Shown: positions 1 to 7,312 of the stretch, piece after piece
Position numbering within the stretch: the stretch's first letter is position 1
How the letters are laid out: every line of letters starts with the position of its first letter
DNA from: Candidatus Peribacteria bacterium RIFCSPHIGHO2_01_FULL_51_35
Lineage (GTDB): Bacteria; Patescibacteriota; Gracilibacteria; Peribacterales; Peribacteraceae
Assembly (NCBI GenBank): GCA_001787535.1
Contig: MFXP01000009.1
Location: 29,903 to 93,902, forward strand
Direction: 5' to 3'
Length of the DNA: 64,000 nt
Notes under the pieces: generated by a model
What the model was told of the DNA's origin: nothing
The model's input: the letters and a program-made list of their open reading frames with translations, nothing else
Databases searched by the model: none
Made by a program: the position numbers and the translations under genes

Positions 1-90
1 AATCTTATCTATGAGAAGCCTTTTTTAAAGTATTGAAACACTCTAAGCCAGCCTCTACGCTACGATTGTACTCTCCACAACCTTGAGGAT

Positions 91-702
91 ATGAACGCAC
101 TGCTATCAGCACCGCTGAACATCAAGAATATTCTTCTCCATCCAATCAATTTTTGGCTTGGAGTAAAAACTGGAAAACAAGCGCTGCCGACACTCCTCCT
201 GGCATCGCTCTTGGGTGCCGGGTTCTGCTTTATATTTATCATGCTCATTATCAATACTATAACAGCGGAAGAATGGCAACGATTCGGAGCGCTGGAGCAA
301 CGGAGCGGATTGCCATTTTTTGTTCTTACTCTCATCGGCCTTTTCCTGGGATATGCACTTTTCTTCGGCATCATTCTTCTGGAGTCCGCAGGACTGCGTT
401 TTTTCTCGTGGGTGTTTGGTGCCAAAGGCACATGGAAAACGAGCTTCAGGATTGCCGCCTTTGGCGCGACACCGCATCTTCTCTTCGGCTCCATTGCGCT
501 TCTCTGGAGTCCGCTCATCAGCGGATTACTGTCTCTTGGCACGCTGTTTCTTCAAATACACGGAGTGAGTGTGTTGCATGAAGTGAATCTGATGAAAGCT
601 GCGCTCATCACTATTCTCGCGCCGCTGATAGTTATGGTAACCCTGTTGTTGGGCGCGTTTCTCTTTGTTTTCACAATCGTTATGATTGCTGCTTTCTCTT
701 GA
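91..702 (+). CDS. Polytopic membrane protein, Yip1-like
   Basis: A 203-residue, very hydrophobic protein with about five membrane segments (near residues 35-57, 75-100, 118-140, 145-165 and 172-200) and short loops. The layout and the loop between segments two and three recall the Yip1/YIPF-type family, but no signature motif is decisive. The start at 91 follows a short purine-rich GAGG four bases upstream, one of the few Shine-Dalgarno-like sites in this window. A possible promoter (TTGAAA at 33-38) lies upstream. No enzymatic function is visible. A strong promoter for the next gene begins at its last codons. Family assignment is tentative; membrane location is well supported. Confidence 0.6.
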   Translation: MNALLSAPLNIKNILLHPINFWLGVKTGKQALPTLLLASLLGAGFCFIFIMLIINTITAEEWQRFGALEQRSGLPFFVLTLIGLFLGYALFFGIILLESAGLRFFSWVFGAKGTWKTSFRIAAFGATPHLLFGSIALLWSPLISGLLSLGTLFLQIHGVSVLHEVNLMKAALITILAPLIVMVTLLLGAFLFVFTIVMIAAFS

Positions 703-727
703 AATACTTTTCAATCGCCTCTACAAT
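699..727 (+). promoter_or_regulatory. Sigma70-type promoter for the lipoprotein gene at 755
   Basis: TTGAAA, 17-bp spacer, TACAAT. The predicted transcript starts near 734, giving a leader of about 20 nt that is pyrimidine-rich and has no Shine-Dalgarno. Confidence 0.6.
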
Positions 728-754
728 ACATCGCTACTTACTCCCCTCATCTTT

Positions 755-1291
755 ATGCACAAACGATACGCACTCATTCTTCTTTCCACGACCATGCTGG
801 CGGCGTGCCAAGCGCAGATTCTCCCAACAGATGAGGACTCATCTTCTTCCGCGACTTCCTCCGCTGCCGCTTCCGCCACGGATCCCGCAGAGGCCGTTTG
901 GACGGAGATCCACCTGTGGGCTTCCACGACACTCTGGTCCGATGTGGAAGCAGGTACGAATGACAACGTCATTAACATTGACGAAGATCACATGATTCCT
1001 GCAGGCGCCATCCAGGCAACGTTTGTCACGGCGCCCGTCACGCAGGATGAATACAACGAGATCTTCATGGATGCTGATTCCCGCGATGCACTGGATGCGA
1101 AGCTGACCAAAGAAGGTTGGGTGCGCCATGTGGCGCTTGATGCGGATGGTGCCACAGGAACATCGTGGGGGTACAAAATGGACAGTGCTGAAGGCGTGCG
1201 TTTCTTGGTTATCTCCGCCAACGCAAGCGGCGAAGAATACGAGGCGAAGGTTTCGATAACCCATGCGCTGCCGGCCGACGCAGATCTGTAA
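755..1291 (+). CDS. Small secreted lipoprotein, function unknown
   Basis: A 178-residue protein beginning MHKRYALILL, then a hydrophobic stretch ending in the lipobox LAAC, so Cys15 or so would be lipidated and the rest lies outside the membrane. A Ser/Ala-rich linker (about residues 24-45) leads to a mixed alpha/beta domain of about 130 residues that I do not recognise. The start at 755 is chosen over an in-frame upstream start because it places the signal peptide at the N-terminus and lies about 20 nt downstream of a good promoter. An intrinsic terminator follows. Lipoprotein status is well supported; the role is unknown. Confidence 0.7.
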   Translation: MHKRYALILLSTTMLAACQAQILPTDEDSSSSATSSAAASATDPAEAVWTEIHLWASTTLWSDVEAGTNDNVINIDEDHMIPAGAIQATFVTAPVTQDEYNEIFMDADSRDALDAKLTKEGWVRHVALDADGATGTSWGYKMDSAEGVRFLVISANASGEEYEAKVSITHALPADADL

Positions 1292-1311
1292 TCGTGCATT
1301 CTGATGATCTT

Positions 1312-1343
1312 AAAGGCCGGTGGGAGTCTCCCATTGGCCTTTT
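1312..1343 (+). terminator. Intrinsic terminator after the lipoprotein gene
   Basis: A GC-rich stem of about 14 bp (AAAGGCC arm closing with GGCCTTTT, with GTGGGA/TCCCAT inside) followed by a short T-run, 20 nt after the stop codon. Confidence 0.75.
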
Positions 1344-1431
1344 ATAGAGCTATGTTGACCGCAAAATCACCCCTTTACGAGGGATACTTTCTTTGTCATC
1401 ATGGGGCACTGTCTTCCTCTCCCTTTTTCCT

Positions 1432-1920
1432 ATGAAAAACGTCACGCATCTCGCACTGGGCGCATCCCTTATTCTCGGCAGTGTCTTCCCGACTCCTTTG
1501 ATGGCGGCTCCCGAGCCTCCACGAGAGGAACCGGCGACGATTTTTACACAAGGCGCAAACCCGGAATGGAATGCCACGCACGTGGATTACCACGGACTGC
1601 GGGAGGATCATCGTGCATACCACAAAGGGAGGGCGGTGGAGCACCAGGAATGGCACGCTCAGTGGAATGGTTTGGAAGGAACAGCCGAGTATGATCAAGT
1701 CCATCGCACGCAGCATGAAACGGTGAATGCCAGGCATCGCAGGGCGCACCGTGCGCTGTTGGAAAGCTACAATGCTACTACGACGGGCGGCGTCTCCATG
1801 CCTGTCGTCCCTGTTGCCAGTCCCAAGCCCGTTCCGACCCGCGAACGAAAGAGCCGCAGACTCATTGTTGCGGAGCACGAGCAGTGGCTGAGAGAACATG
1901 CCAAGCCGCTCAAGGAATAA
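1432..1920 (+). CDS. Secreted His-rich protein, unknown
   Basis: A 162-residue protein with a clear Sec signal peptide (MKNVTHLALGASLILGSVF, cleavage after MAA). The mature part is helical, highly charged and rich in His, Glu, Arg and Trp between about residues 40 and 115, with repeated HxxxH and WHxxW-like spacings, which could bind metal or form a coiled coil. The C-terminus is basic. The start at 1432 is chosen because it begins the signal peptide; an in-frame start 39 nt upstream would add a non-signal extension. No family is recognised. Confidence 0.6.
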   Translation: MKNVTHLALGASLILGSVFPTPLMAAPEPPREEPATIFTQGANPEWNATHVDYHGLREDHRAYHKGRAVEHQEWHAQWNGLEGTAEYDQVHRTQHETVNARHRRAHRALLESYNATTTGGVSMPVVPVASPKPVPTRERKSRRLIVAEHEQWLREHAKPLKE

Positions 1921-2151
1921 GAAACGATAGGAACCTGCACAGCGAATGTAAGTTTTATGCGCAAAATGCGTCTTTTGTCGCATGGATCCGACTTCGCCTC
2001 GCTTCGCTCGGCTGCGCCGGACGAGGAATTCCGAGGAGGCATCACTGTTTTCACTATCGATTTTTGCGCCATTTTCTGACGCTGTTTTCGCCAAAGGAGA
2101 ATTGGCGCGTTTTATGGAAGGAACCCCGGTGAATTTTGCATTGAATAACAT

Positions 2152-2179
2152 TTGCTTTTTTTATGAAAAATGTTATAAT
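2152..2179 (+). promoter_or_regulatory. Extended -10 promoter of the VanW gene
   Basis: TTGCTT, 16 bp, TATAAT, preceded by TGT so that it is also an extended -10. Only 9 nt separate the -10 box from the ATG at 2189, so the transcript should begin at or within 3 nt of the start codon (predicted leaderless). Confidence 0.75.
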
Positions 2180-2188
2180 ATACATCAA

Positions 2189-3616
2189 ATGCACCAAACG
2201 CACAAACACCTCCATCTTGCCGGTTTGCTCATACTCTTCCTGCATCTTGCGGTGTTTGCAGGTGTGCGAGGAGATGTGGCACAAAACGCCGCCGTGGTGT
2301 CGGAAAAGAATGCTCCGTCCATGCAACTTTTGGGAGCCGTCGCGAAAGCGGAAAAAACACCTGATACTCCCCTCTTTCGACAGGCAAAGCGCTTACAGAA
2401 ACGCGTCCGCAATTTGACGCATGTCACGCCGAGCCTCTCGGTACTGGCGAAAGCCATCACGGAGCGAAAAGAGTTGTTCACCAAAACTCTGTCCGGTGCG
2501 TTGGTCGCCGATGGTCACACGGTCACACCGTGGATGATCACGCTGCATCGGTACCCGACATGGATCGAGCCGAAATTTTCCATGGGCAGCGCATCGTTCC
2601 GCATTGATGAAGATCGCATTCGTTCGCATCTGGAAACAAACGGCATCGACGGTCTCACCGCTCCCACGTCTGCAACCATCCTCAGCACCTTTGAAGATGA
2701 CAGAAAGGTGCAACGCGCGGAAACCGATGAAGTGGCCAAGGCAGGCTACACGTTCGATGCCGAAGCATTCGCATCGGCCATCAAAGAATCGTTTGATGCC
2801 AATGCCACGGAAATCTCCCTGGCTGTCACGCGGACAGCAGGAACCATTGTGAATGCGACCGGACTTGATTTGGGTGAACTCACGCTGCTGGCGGAAGGAC
2901 GCTCAAACTTTGCGGGATCCGTTCCGGGACGCATTGCCAACGTCCGCAAAGGACTCAAGGAGCGCGTGAACAACGTCCTGGTGCCGGCCGGAGAAACGTT
3001 TTCGTTCAACAGCACGCTGGGCGCGGTGACATCGCGGAACGGTTGGTTCGAAGCACTCGGCATTTTCAACGGCGATCAGCTGATACCCGTGACGGGCGGC
3101 GGCATCTGCCAAGTGGCGACGACCGTGTACCGCGCGATTTTGAACGCAGGCCTTCCCTTGGGAAAAAGAAAGGCACACAGTCTCTACGTGCTGTACTACG
3201 AAAAATACGGCGTGGGATTGGATGCCACGGTCTACCCCGGGCAACAGGATCTGACATTCGTGAACGACACGGGGAACCCCATTCTCATCCAGTCCCACTT
3301 CGACGGGTTTGAGGCGTATGTGACCATGTACGGAACCCCGGATGGCCGCGCCGTGTCGCTGGAGGGACCGTACTTCGCGGCAAACGCGCCGGAAGATCTG
3401 CGTACGAACAGCGAGCGAACGATCAAAAAGAACGAAATTGCATGGAAGCAGCACATCACGGCTCCGGATGGAACCGTCCAAACGCACACGCTCTTCTCTC
3501 GATACAAGAGCATCCCCAAGAGCATCGTGAAGAAGTACACCGAGCAGACGGTCGTGACGGTGCCGACGGAAAAGACGCATACCGCGGCGCCGGATGAAGT
3601 TTCGATGGCCCGATAA
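2189..3616 (+). CDS. VanW family secreted protein
   Basis: A 475-residue protein with an N-terminal membrane anchor or signal (residues 8-28) and a VanW domain in the second half (about residues 265-400). The domain shows a conserved FNSTLG, a glycine run GGGICQVATT, and a following AHS and YPG(Q)QDL. VanW proteins are found in glycopeptide-resistance clusters and widely in Gram-positive and CPR bacteria, but their biochemical role is not established; an envelope or peptidoglycan-associated role is likely. The start at 2189 is fixed by a near-perfect promoter ending 9 nt upstream; a longer in-frame ORF from 1982 would run through that promoter. A split long hairpin and an IS1595-type element lie immediately downstream. 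Confidence 0.85.
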   Translation: MHQTHKHLHLAGLLILFLHLAVFAGVRGDVAQNAAVVSEKNAPSMQLLGAVAKAEKTPDTPLFRQAKRLQKRVRNLTHVTPSLSVLAKAITERKELFTKTLSGALVADGHTVTPWMITLHRYPTWIEPKFSMGSASFRIDEDRIRSHLETNGIDGLTAPTSATILSTFEDDRKVQRAETDEVAKAGYTFDAEAFASAIKESFDANATEISLAVTRTAGTIVNATGLDLGELTLLAEGRSNFAGSVPGRIANVRKGLKERVNNVLVPAGETFSFNSTLGAVTSRNGWFEALGIFNGDQLIPVTGGGICQVATTVYRAILNAGLPLGKRKAHSLYVLYYEKYGVGLDATVYPGQQDLTFVNDTGNPILIQSHFDGFEAYVTMYGTPDGRAVSLEGPYFAANAPEDLRTNSERTIKKNEIAWKQHITAPDGTVQTHTLFSRYKSIPKSIVKKYTEQTVVTVPTEKTHTAAPDEVSMAR

Positions 3617-3645
3617 GCAGAAAGCGTAGAGCAGAAAGCAGAGAA
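3617..3645. repeat. Left arm of a long intergenic hairpin split by the transposon
   Basis: Built from repeated GCAGAAAGC-like words starting right after the VanW stop codon. Its inverse complement is found at 5414-5463, on the other side of the transposon. Before insertion the two arms would have faced each other across a loop of about 20 nt containing TAATATTT. Confidence 0.75.
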
Positions 3646-3650
3646 CAATT

Positions 3651-3658
3651 TAATATTT
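3651..3658. repeat. 8-bp target-site duplication, left copy
   Basis: TAATATTT directly abuts the left end of the transposon and is repeated exactly at 5406-5413. Eight-base duplications are usual for IS1595-family elements. Confidence 0.85.
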
Positions 3659-3670
3659 GGCAACTATCCC

Positions 3671-3699
3671 TTGACAGCTAGGAACGAGAAGAGTAGCCT
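3671..3699 (+). promoter_or_regulatory. Transposase promoter inside the left inverted repeat
   Basis: TTGACA (within the terminal repeat), 17 bp, TAGCCT. Transcription would start about 15 nt before the transposase ATG. Confidence 0.6.
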
Positions 3700-3721
3700 T
3701 TAGGTACTTTCCTCCTCTTCC

Positions 3722-4588
3722 ATGAAGTCTGCACGCCTCACCATTCTCAACTTCCATAAGACGTTTCCTGATAATGACACTTGTTTGCGCTTTCTCTTCG
3801 ATGCACGTTTCCCGAAGCCGAAGTGTACGAAGTGCGGTGAGACTCGTTTCTACAAGCATCCGACCCGCGCTTGTTTCTCCTGCTACAACGGCTGCTCTCA
3901 CTTGTGGCCGAAAGAGGGAACGATCTTCGACCATTCTTCCACTGATCTTGTAAAATGGTTCTTCGCTATCTTCCTCATGTCGCAGAGCAGGAATGGAGTG
4001 GCCGCAAAAGAACTGGAAAGGGCTTTGGGGGTGACATACAAGTGCGCTTTCCGCATCGGCCACCAAGTACGGAAGCTGATGAAGGACAACACCTTTTCGC
4101 TCTTTGGAGATATTGAAGCCGATGAAACAGCAGTAGGTGGAAAGAGGAAAGGAAAGAGAGGACGCGGAGCGGAGGGGAAGACAATCGTCTTCGGGCAGTT
4201 ACAACGGAAGGGCATGATGAACGCCGCCATCGTGCCGAACGTAAAAGCCGCAACACTCCTGCCGCATTTTCAGAACAATATCGCCAAGGGCAGCAAACTG
4301 ATGACGGATGAATTGAGGAGCTATAAGAAGATTGCTCGGCTCCTCGATATGCAACACGACACGGTAGAGCATGGCGCAAAGCAGTACGTTAAAGGTTCAA
4401 CGCACACAAACACCATCGAAGGCTTCTGGAGCCAGCTTAAAAGGTCACTGGACGGCACTCACCACGTTATTTCCCCGAAGATGCTCCACGCTTACGTTTC
4501 GGAGTTTCAGTGGAGGTACAATCATCGGAAGTCGGTGACTCATCTTTTTGATCTTCTCCTTTCACGCGTGTCTTCGCTGCAAGGTTAA
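3722..4588 (+). CDS. IS1595 family transposase
   Basis: A 288-residue protein. The N-terminal zinc ribbon uses C36xxC39 (CTKCG) and two later Cys (residues 51 and 54) typical of IS1595 transposases. The catalytic DDE-type domain shows IEADETAVGG (first Asp), TDEL with a following SYK (second Asp), and NTIEGFWSQLKR (Glu region), the family hallmark. The protein would bind the terminal repeats and move the element by cut-and-paste. The start at 3722 lies just downstream of a promoter embedded in the left terminal repeat and has a CT-rich rather than Shine-Dalgarno leader. Length and motifs look complete, so the enzyme is probably functional. Confidence 0.92.
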   Translation: MKSARLTILNFHKTFPDNDTCLRFLFDARFPKPKCTKCGETRFYKHPTRACFSCYNGCSHLWPKEGTIFDHSSTDLVKWFFAIFLMSQSRNGVAAKELERALGVTYKCAFRIGHQVRKLMKDNTFSLFGDIEADETAVGGKRKGKRGRGAEGKTIVFGQLQRKGMMNAAIVPNVKAATLLPHFQNNIAKGSKLMTDELRSYKKIARLLDMQHDTVEHGAKQYVKGSTHTNTIEGFWSQLKRSLDGTHHVISPKMLHAYVSEFQWRYNHRKSVTHLFDLLLSRVSSLQG

Positions 4589-4615
4589 GGAGCTTGAAGA
4601 AGCGGTCTTTGTCCG

Positions 4616-4643
4616 TTGATTCGTTTCTCATGGGGGATATAGT
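4616..4643 (+). promoter_or_regulatory. Promoter of the transposon cargo genes
   Basis: TTGATT, 16 bp, TATAGT, located 30 nt before the ATG at 4673. The cargo therefore appears to have its own promoter rather than depending on the transposase transcript. Confidence 0.6.
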
Positions 4644-4672
4644 AGCACAAGTATTCAATTCCCATCTTTTCC

Positions 4673-4936
4673 ATGAGTAAACGAAAGAAGAAAGAGAAAC
4701 CAAAGCGTGATTTCGGGGTGGCCGATCCACGTCATTTCTTTTGTGACCGTGCCTTCATTATCCAATCGAAGGAACACTTCCTATTCGCTTTCCAAACAGG
4801 CAGCGTAGTAGAGGGGCAATATGTCTTTACCCCAACACATGCAAAACGCTTAATGCTACGTTTACAAGAGAAGATTGCAAAATGGGAAGAGGAAAACGGG
4901 GCAGCAATTGAAGCTGAATTACCAACAGAAGAATGA
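4673..4936 (+). CDS. DUF3467-like cargo protein
   Basis: An 87-residue protein with a very basic N-terminus (Lys/Arg-rich residues 2-15), then a short beta-rich segment around FAFQTGSVVEGQYVF and the helix FTPTHAKRLMLRLQEKI. The last two resemble DUF3467, a small family often found near mobile or immunity-related genes and of unknown function. It is carried between the inverted repeats of the transposon and has its own promoter. Its stop overlaps the start of the next ORF (ATGA), so the two are probably co-translated. The family assignment rests on the pattern of the C-terminal half only. Confidence 0.65.
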   Translation: MSKRKKKEKPKRDFGVADPRHFFCDRAFIIQSKEHFLFAFQTGSVVEGQYVFTPTHAKRLMLRLQEKIAKWEEENGAAIEAELPTEE

Positions 4937-5280
4937 CAGGGGAAATACTTTCCTCGTGTGTTTGCCCAGCCTGCACGTGTGATGTTGATTCAGCGCGTAT
5001 TGCTTTGGATTATTTGATTGAGCATGGGGGAATTGTTACTAGTATCCTTGCTTTAGTATATGGTTTGGGAAACGGAACTTGTTGGCTTGTTATGAATCAG
5101 TTTCAAAATAATAGGAGATTTGAGGAGCTAGAAAAAAGATCACGTGGGGGTGGTGGTAATGGGATCTCTCCAGATGATTTTAAGGGTGGTACTAGCCAAA
5201 ACACCACCCCAACAACTTTTAGTCCTAGTGACGCGAGTGCCCCCTCCAGTAAAACCAGCGAATTGCAATCGCCAGTGTAA
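4933..5280 (+). CDS. Transposon cargo membrane protein, unknown
   Basis: A 115-residue ORF starting in the ATGA overlap with the DUF3467-like gene. The first 20 residues contain three Cys (SSCVCPACTC). A membrane segment follows at about residues 33-55, then a charged helix and a Gly/Ser/Thr-rich disordered tail. No family is recognised. Its 3' third lies opposite a convincing 37-residue ORF on the other strand, so the tail may be under two coding constraints or one of the two ORFs may be unreal. The tight overlap with the upstream gene favours this one being translated. Confidence 0.5.
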   Translation: MTGEILSSCVCPACTCDVDSARIALDYLIEHGGIVTSILALVYGLGNGTCWLVMNQFQNNRRFEELEKRSRGGGGNGISPDDFKGGTSQNTTPTTFSPSDASAPSSKTSELQSPV

Positions 5281-5338
5281 TCACGGTTGCACACATCGCA
5301 CCTGCCCAAAAGCCAATGATGAAGTAGTCAGGATTCAT
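5225..5338 (-). CDS. Small membrane protein (37 aa) antisense to cargo ORF
   Basis: An ORF of 38 codons read on the minus strand: MNPDYFIIGFWAGAMCATVI, then a continuous hydrophobic helix and a basic tail (WRGHSRH). It is a typical single-span miniprotein. It has GGAAGG 6 nt before its ATG, which is rare in this window, and a promoter (TTAACA, 17 bp, TACTCT) whose -35 lies inside the right terminal repeat, mirroring the transposase promoter in the left repeat. It overlaps the tail of the plus-strand cargo ORF. A toxin-like or holin-like miniprotein is one possibility; the function is not shown. Confidence 0.45.
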   Translation of the reverse strand: MNPDYFIIGFWAGAMCATVITLAIAIRWFYWRGHSRH

Positions 5339-5364
5339 AGAGCCTTCCCTGTCACGGTGGTAAA

Positions 5365-5393
5365 AGAGTAAATCATAAGTTCCTAGCTGTTAA
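5365..5393 (-). promoter_or_regulatory. Inward promoter in the right inverted repeat
   Basis: Read on the minus strand: TTAACA, 17 bp, TACTCT. It sits at the position equivalent to the transposase promoter in the left repeat and would drive the 37-residue ORF at 5338. Confidence 0.45.
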
Positions 5394-5405
5394 GGGATAA
5401 TCACC

Positions 5406-5413
5406 TAATATTT
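5406..5413. repeat. 8-bp target-site duplication, right copy
   Basis: TAATATTT, identical to 3651-3658. Confidence 0.85.
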
Positions 5414-5463
5414 TGCTTTTTGCTCTACGCTCTGCGCTTTTCGCTTTTTTGCTTTCTGCTTTT
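5414..5463. repeat. Right arm of the hairpin split by the transposon
   Basis: Inverse complement of the 3617-3645 arm (core GCTCTACGCT matched exactly), extended by further TGCTTT/CGCTTT words. The arm is internally repetitive. Confidence 0.75.
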
Positions 5464-5514
5464 CACGATGGTACAGTTTGCATCGATTACTTTTACTTTT
5501 TTTCACACTGACAC

Positions 5515-6255
5515 ATGCCTTTCGACTCTGCGGAAAAATCCGCTTCCTCCAATAACCCGTGGTTTGTCGTCTCCGTCGGCCTCATTTGTTTGATGGTTGG
5601 CTATGGCGCGGCCTCGCTGAATGTGTTCGGCGGCGGACTCCTGGCCGGGAATCCCACCGTTGCGAACAATCCCCCGAACGCGCCGAATGTTCCTCCTCCA
5701 CCGGCGCCTCCGGCAGAAGAAGCCGGCGACGTTCCGGAAGTGACCGCAGAAGATCACATTCGCGGCAATCCGAATGCGGCGGTTACTATCGTTGAATATT
5801 CCGATTACGAATGCCCGTTCTGCATACGTCATCATCCCACCATGAAACAGGTGACGGAAAAATACGGCGATGACGTCAACTGGGTCTACCGTCATTTCCC
5901 GCTGAGCTTCCACCCCAAAGCGGAACCCGCGGCCCTCGCCTCGGAATGCGTGGCGGAATTGGGCGGCAACGACGCCTTCTGGAAGTTTACGGACACCGTG
6001 TTCGAGGAAGGAAATTACGATTATGCGGCAATTGCAAAAGATTTGGGGCTCAATGCTTCGCAATTCGACTCCTGCCTTTCCGGCGCAAAATACCGTGACA
6101 AAGTGAATGCACAAATGTCCGGCGGTTCCGCCGCAGGCGTGGACGGCACGCCGGGCAGCATTGTCATCAACAACAAGACGGGCGACACCAGGCTGATTTC
6201 CGGAGCGGTGCCCGCCTCCAGCTTCGAGAGCGTCATCGACGCAATGCTGCAGTAA
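5515..6255 (+). CDS. DsbA-like thiol oxidoreductase, membrane-anchored
   Basis: A 246-residue protein with an uncleaved N-terminal anchor (residues 19-42), a Pro/Ala linker (about 52-75) and a DsbA/thioredoxin-fold domain (83-245). The active site CPFC lies in YECPFCIRHHP at about residue 99, and a cis-Pro loop is visible near GVDGTPGSIV. It would form or shuffle disulfides in exported proteins outside the membrane. The start at 5515 follows a long T-rich stretch with no Shine-Dalgarno. A perfect palindromic terminator follows. It joins the SLH-thioredoxin protein at 11367 as a second extracytoplasmic thiol enzyme in the window. Confidence 0.88.
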   Translation: MPFDSAEKSASSNNPWFVVSVGLICLMVGYGAASLNVFGGGLLAGNPTVANNPPNAPNVPPPPAPPAEEAGDVPEVTAEDHIRGNPNAAVTIVEYSDYECPFCIRHHPTMKQVTEKYGDDVNWVYRHFPLSFHPKAEPAALASECVAELGGNDAFWKFTDTVFEEGNYDYAAIAKDLGLNASQFDSCLSGAKYRDKVNAQMSGGSAAGVDGTPGSIVINNKTGDTRLISGAVPASSFESVIDAMLQ

Positions 6256-6264
6256 CCATGCTCA

Positions 6265-6302
6265 AAAAGAGATCAATCCGCCGCGGCGGATTGATCTCTT
6301 TT
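6265..6302. terminator. 38-bp perfect palindrome, probable bidirectional terminator
   Basis: Two 19-bp arms with no loop base (AAAAGAGATCAATCCGCCG and its exact complement), A-run on one side and T-run on the other, 9 nt after the DsbA-like stop codon. Confidence 0.8.
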
Positions 6303-6317
6303 ACGTGCGCGGACGTC

Positions 6318-6345
6318 TTGTCTTTGCATGACCGGACGCTATACT
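6318..6345 (+). promoter_or_regulatory. Promoter of the lipoprotein gene at 6370
   Basis: TTGTCT, 16 bp, TATACT. The predicted leader of about 18 nt is pyrimidine-rich with no Shine-Dalgarno. Confidence 0.65.
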
Positions 6346-6369
6346 GGATATCCATTCCTTTTCGCATCC

Positions 6370-7278
6370 ATGAAGAAGTATTTTCTTGTTCTGACGAGCG
6401 TCCTGGGCATCCTCACCCTGGCCGCATGCAAACCGGCTCCCGCGCCGGATACCATGGTGGACGAACTGCCCGTGGAAGAACCCGAGGTGATGGAAGACAT
6501 CACGTACGAAGGAGTTGTGGAGGCCGCCGGCATCAGCATTTACATGGAAGGATCGCATCGTTTGATGCTCCCCGGCGCAGATTTCATCCTGCTCCAGAGC
6601 GAGACGGTGGACTTGAACGGCTACATGAATGAAGAAGTGACGGTGACGGGCGACGTGCGCTCCACCGTGGAAGCCGGAGGACTCATCATGGACGTGGAAC
6701 GCATTCGCCTGATGCGGCAAGCATCGTCTTCCGTCGAGTCCTCCATGGACTCTTCCGAACGTTCCGAAGAAATGGCCTTGAGTTCTCTCTCTTCGGCGGC
6801 ATCGTCCCCCACAGCTGTTGCATCGGCATCATCCGTCGCCTCGGCTGCGGCTTCTGTCTCGCCTTCCTCCCTCGCTCCGGATCAATCCGCCGTCATGCAG
6901 GAACGAACTGAAAAAATGGCAAAGGATGATGCGAACGAAGGATGGACGCAGCAGTACTGCTCTTCGCACATCGGCTTCTGCATTCCCGTGCACAAGAACT
7001 GGTGGTTCAAATCCTTCGGCACCACGACTTCCTATCTCTGGCATGTGGAACTGGGACCCGAGGAATTGCAAAACCTGGGTGACGGCCCCCTCGTCGTCAA
7101 TTTGCTTTCCGGCACTCTCAGCGGTGCAGCCGACAAAGAAGTGAAGACGCAGGGCAACTACACCGTGGGGTACCGCGCGTGGACGGACAACCGTCACTTT
7201 GAAATAAGCGCTCCTTCGGAATTGCAGGAGGCCGTCCGACATATTACGGCGGCTCTGGAAGCCTCGGAGACGGAGTAG
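6370..7278 (+). CDS. Secreted lipoprotein with Ser/Ala linker
   Basis: A 302-residue protein with signal peptide and lipobox LAAC (Cys18). The first domain (about residues 40-120) looks like a small beta-barrel (ITYEGVVEAAGISIYM, then EVTVTGDVRS), resembling OB-like stress or copper-related lipoprotein domains. A Ser/Ala/Val-rich linker (about 125-180) leads to a C-terminal domain with CSSHIGFCIPVHKNWWF, two close Cys and aromatic residues. The start at 6370 puts the signal peptide first and lies 24 nt after a strong -10 box; an upstream in-frame start would cross the promoter. No family is assigned. Confidence 0.65.
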   Translation: MKKYFLVLTSVLGILTLAACKPAPAPDTMVDELPVEEPEVMEDITYEGVVEAAGISIYMEGSHRLMLPGADFILLQSETVDLNGYMNEEVTVTGDVRSTVEAGGLIMDVERIRLMRQASSSVESSMDSSERSEEMALSSLSSAASSPTAVASASSVASAAASVSPSSLAPDQSAVMQERTEKMAKDDANEGWTQQYCSSHIGFCIPVHKNWWFKSFGTTTSYLWHVELGPEELQNLGDGPLVVNLLSGTLSGAADKEVKTQGNYTVGYRAWTDNRHFEISAPSELQEAVRHITAALEASETE

Positions 7279-7312
7279 CAAGACATAAGAAAGTGTCCTA
7301 CACTTGCTTGTG

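Larger units (their letters stand above)
3659..5405. mobile_element. IS1595-type transposon with cargo genes, 1747 bp
   Basis: The ends are 27-bp imperfect inverted repeats (3659-3685 and 5379-5405, four mismatches; the inner 21 bp have one), starting GG as in IS1595-family elements, flanked by an exact 8-bp duplication. It carries a DDE transposase (3722-4588), a DUF3467-like gene (4673-4936), an overlapping membrane-protein ORF (4933-5280) and possibly a 37-residue antisense ORF (5225-5338). The element is intact by sequence and so may be recent. It sits in the loop of a long hairpin between the VanW and DsbA-like genes. Confidence 0.85.
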
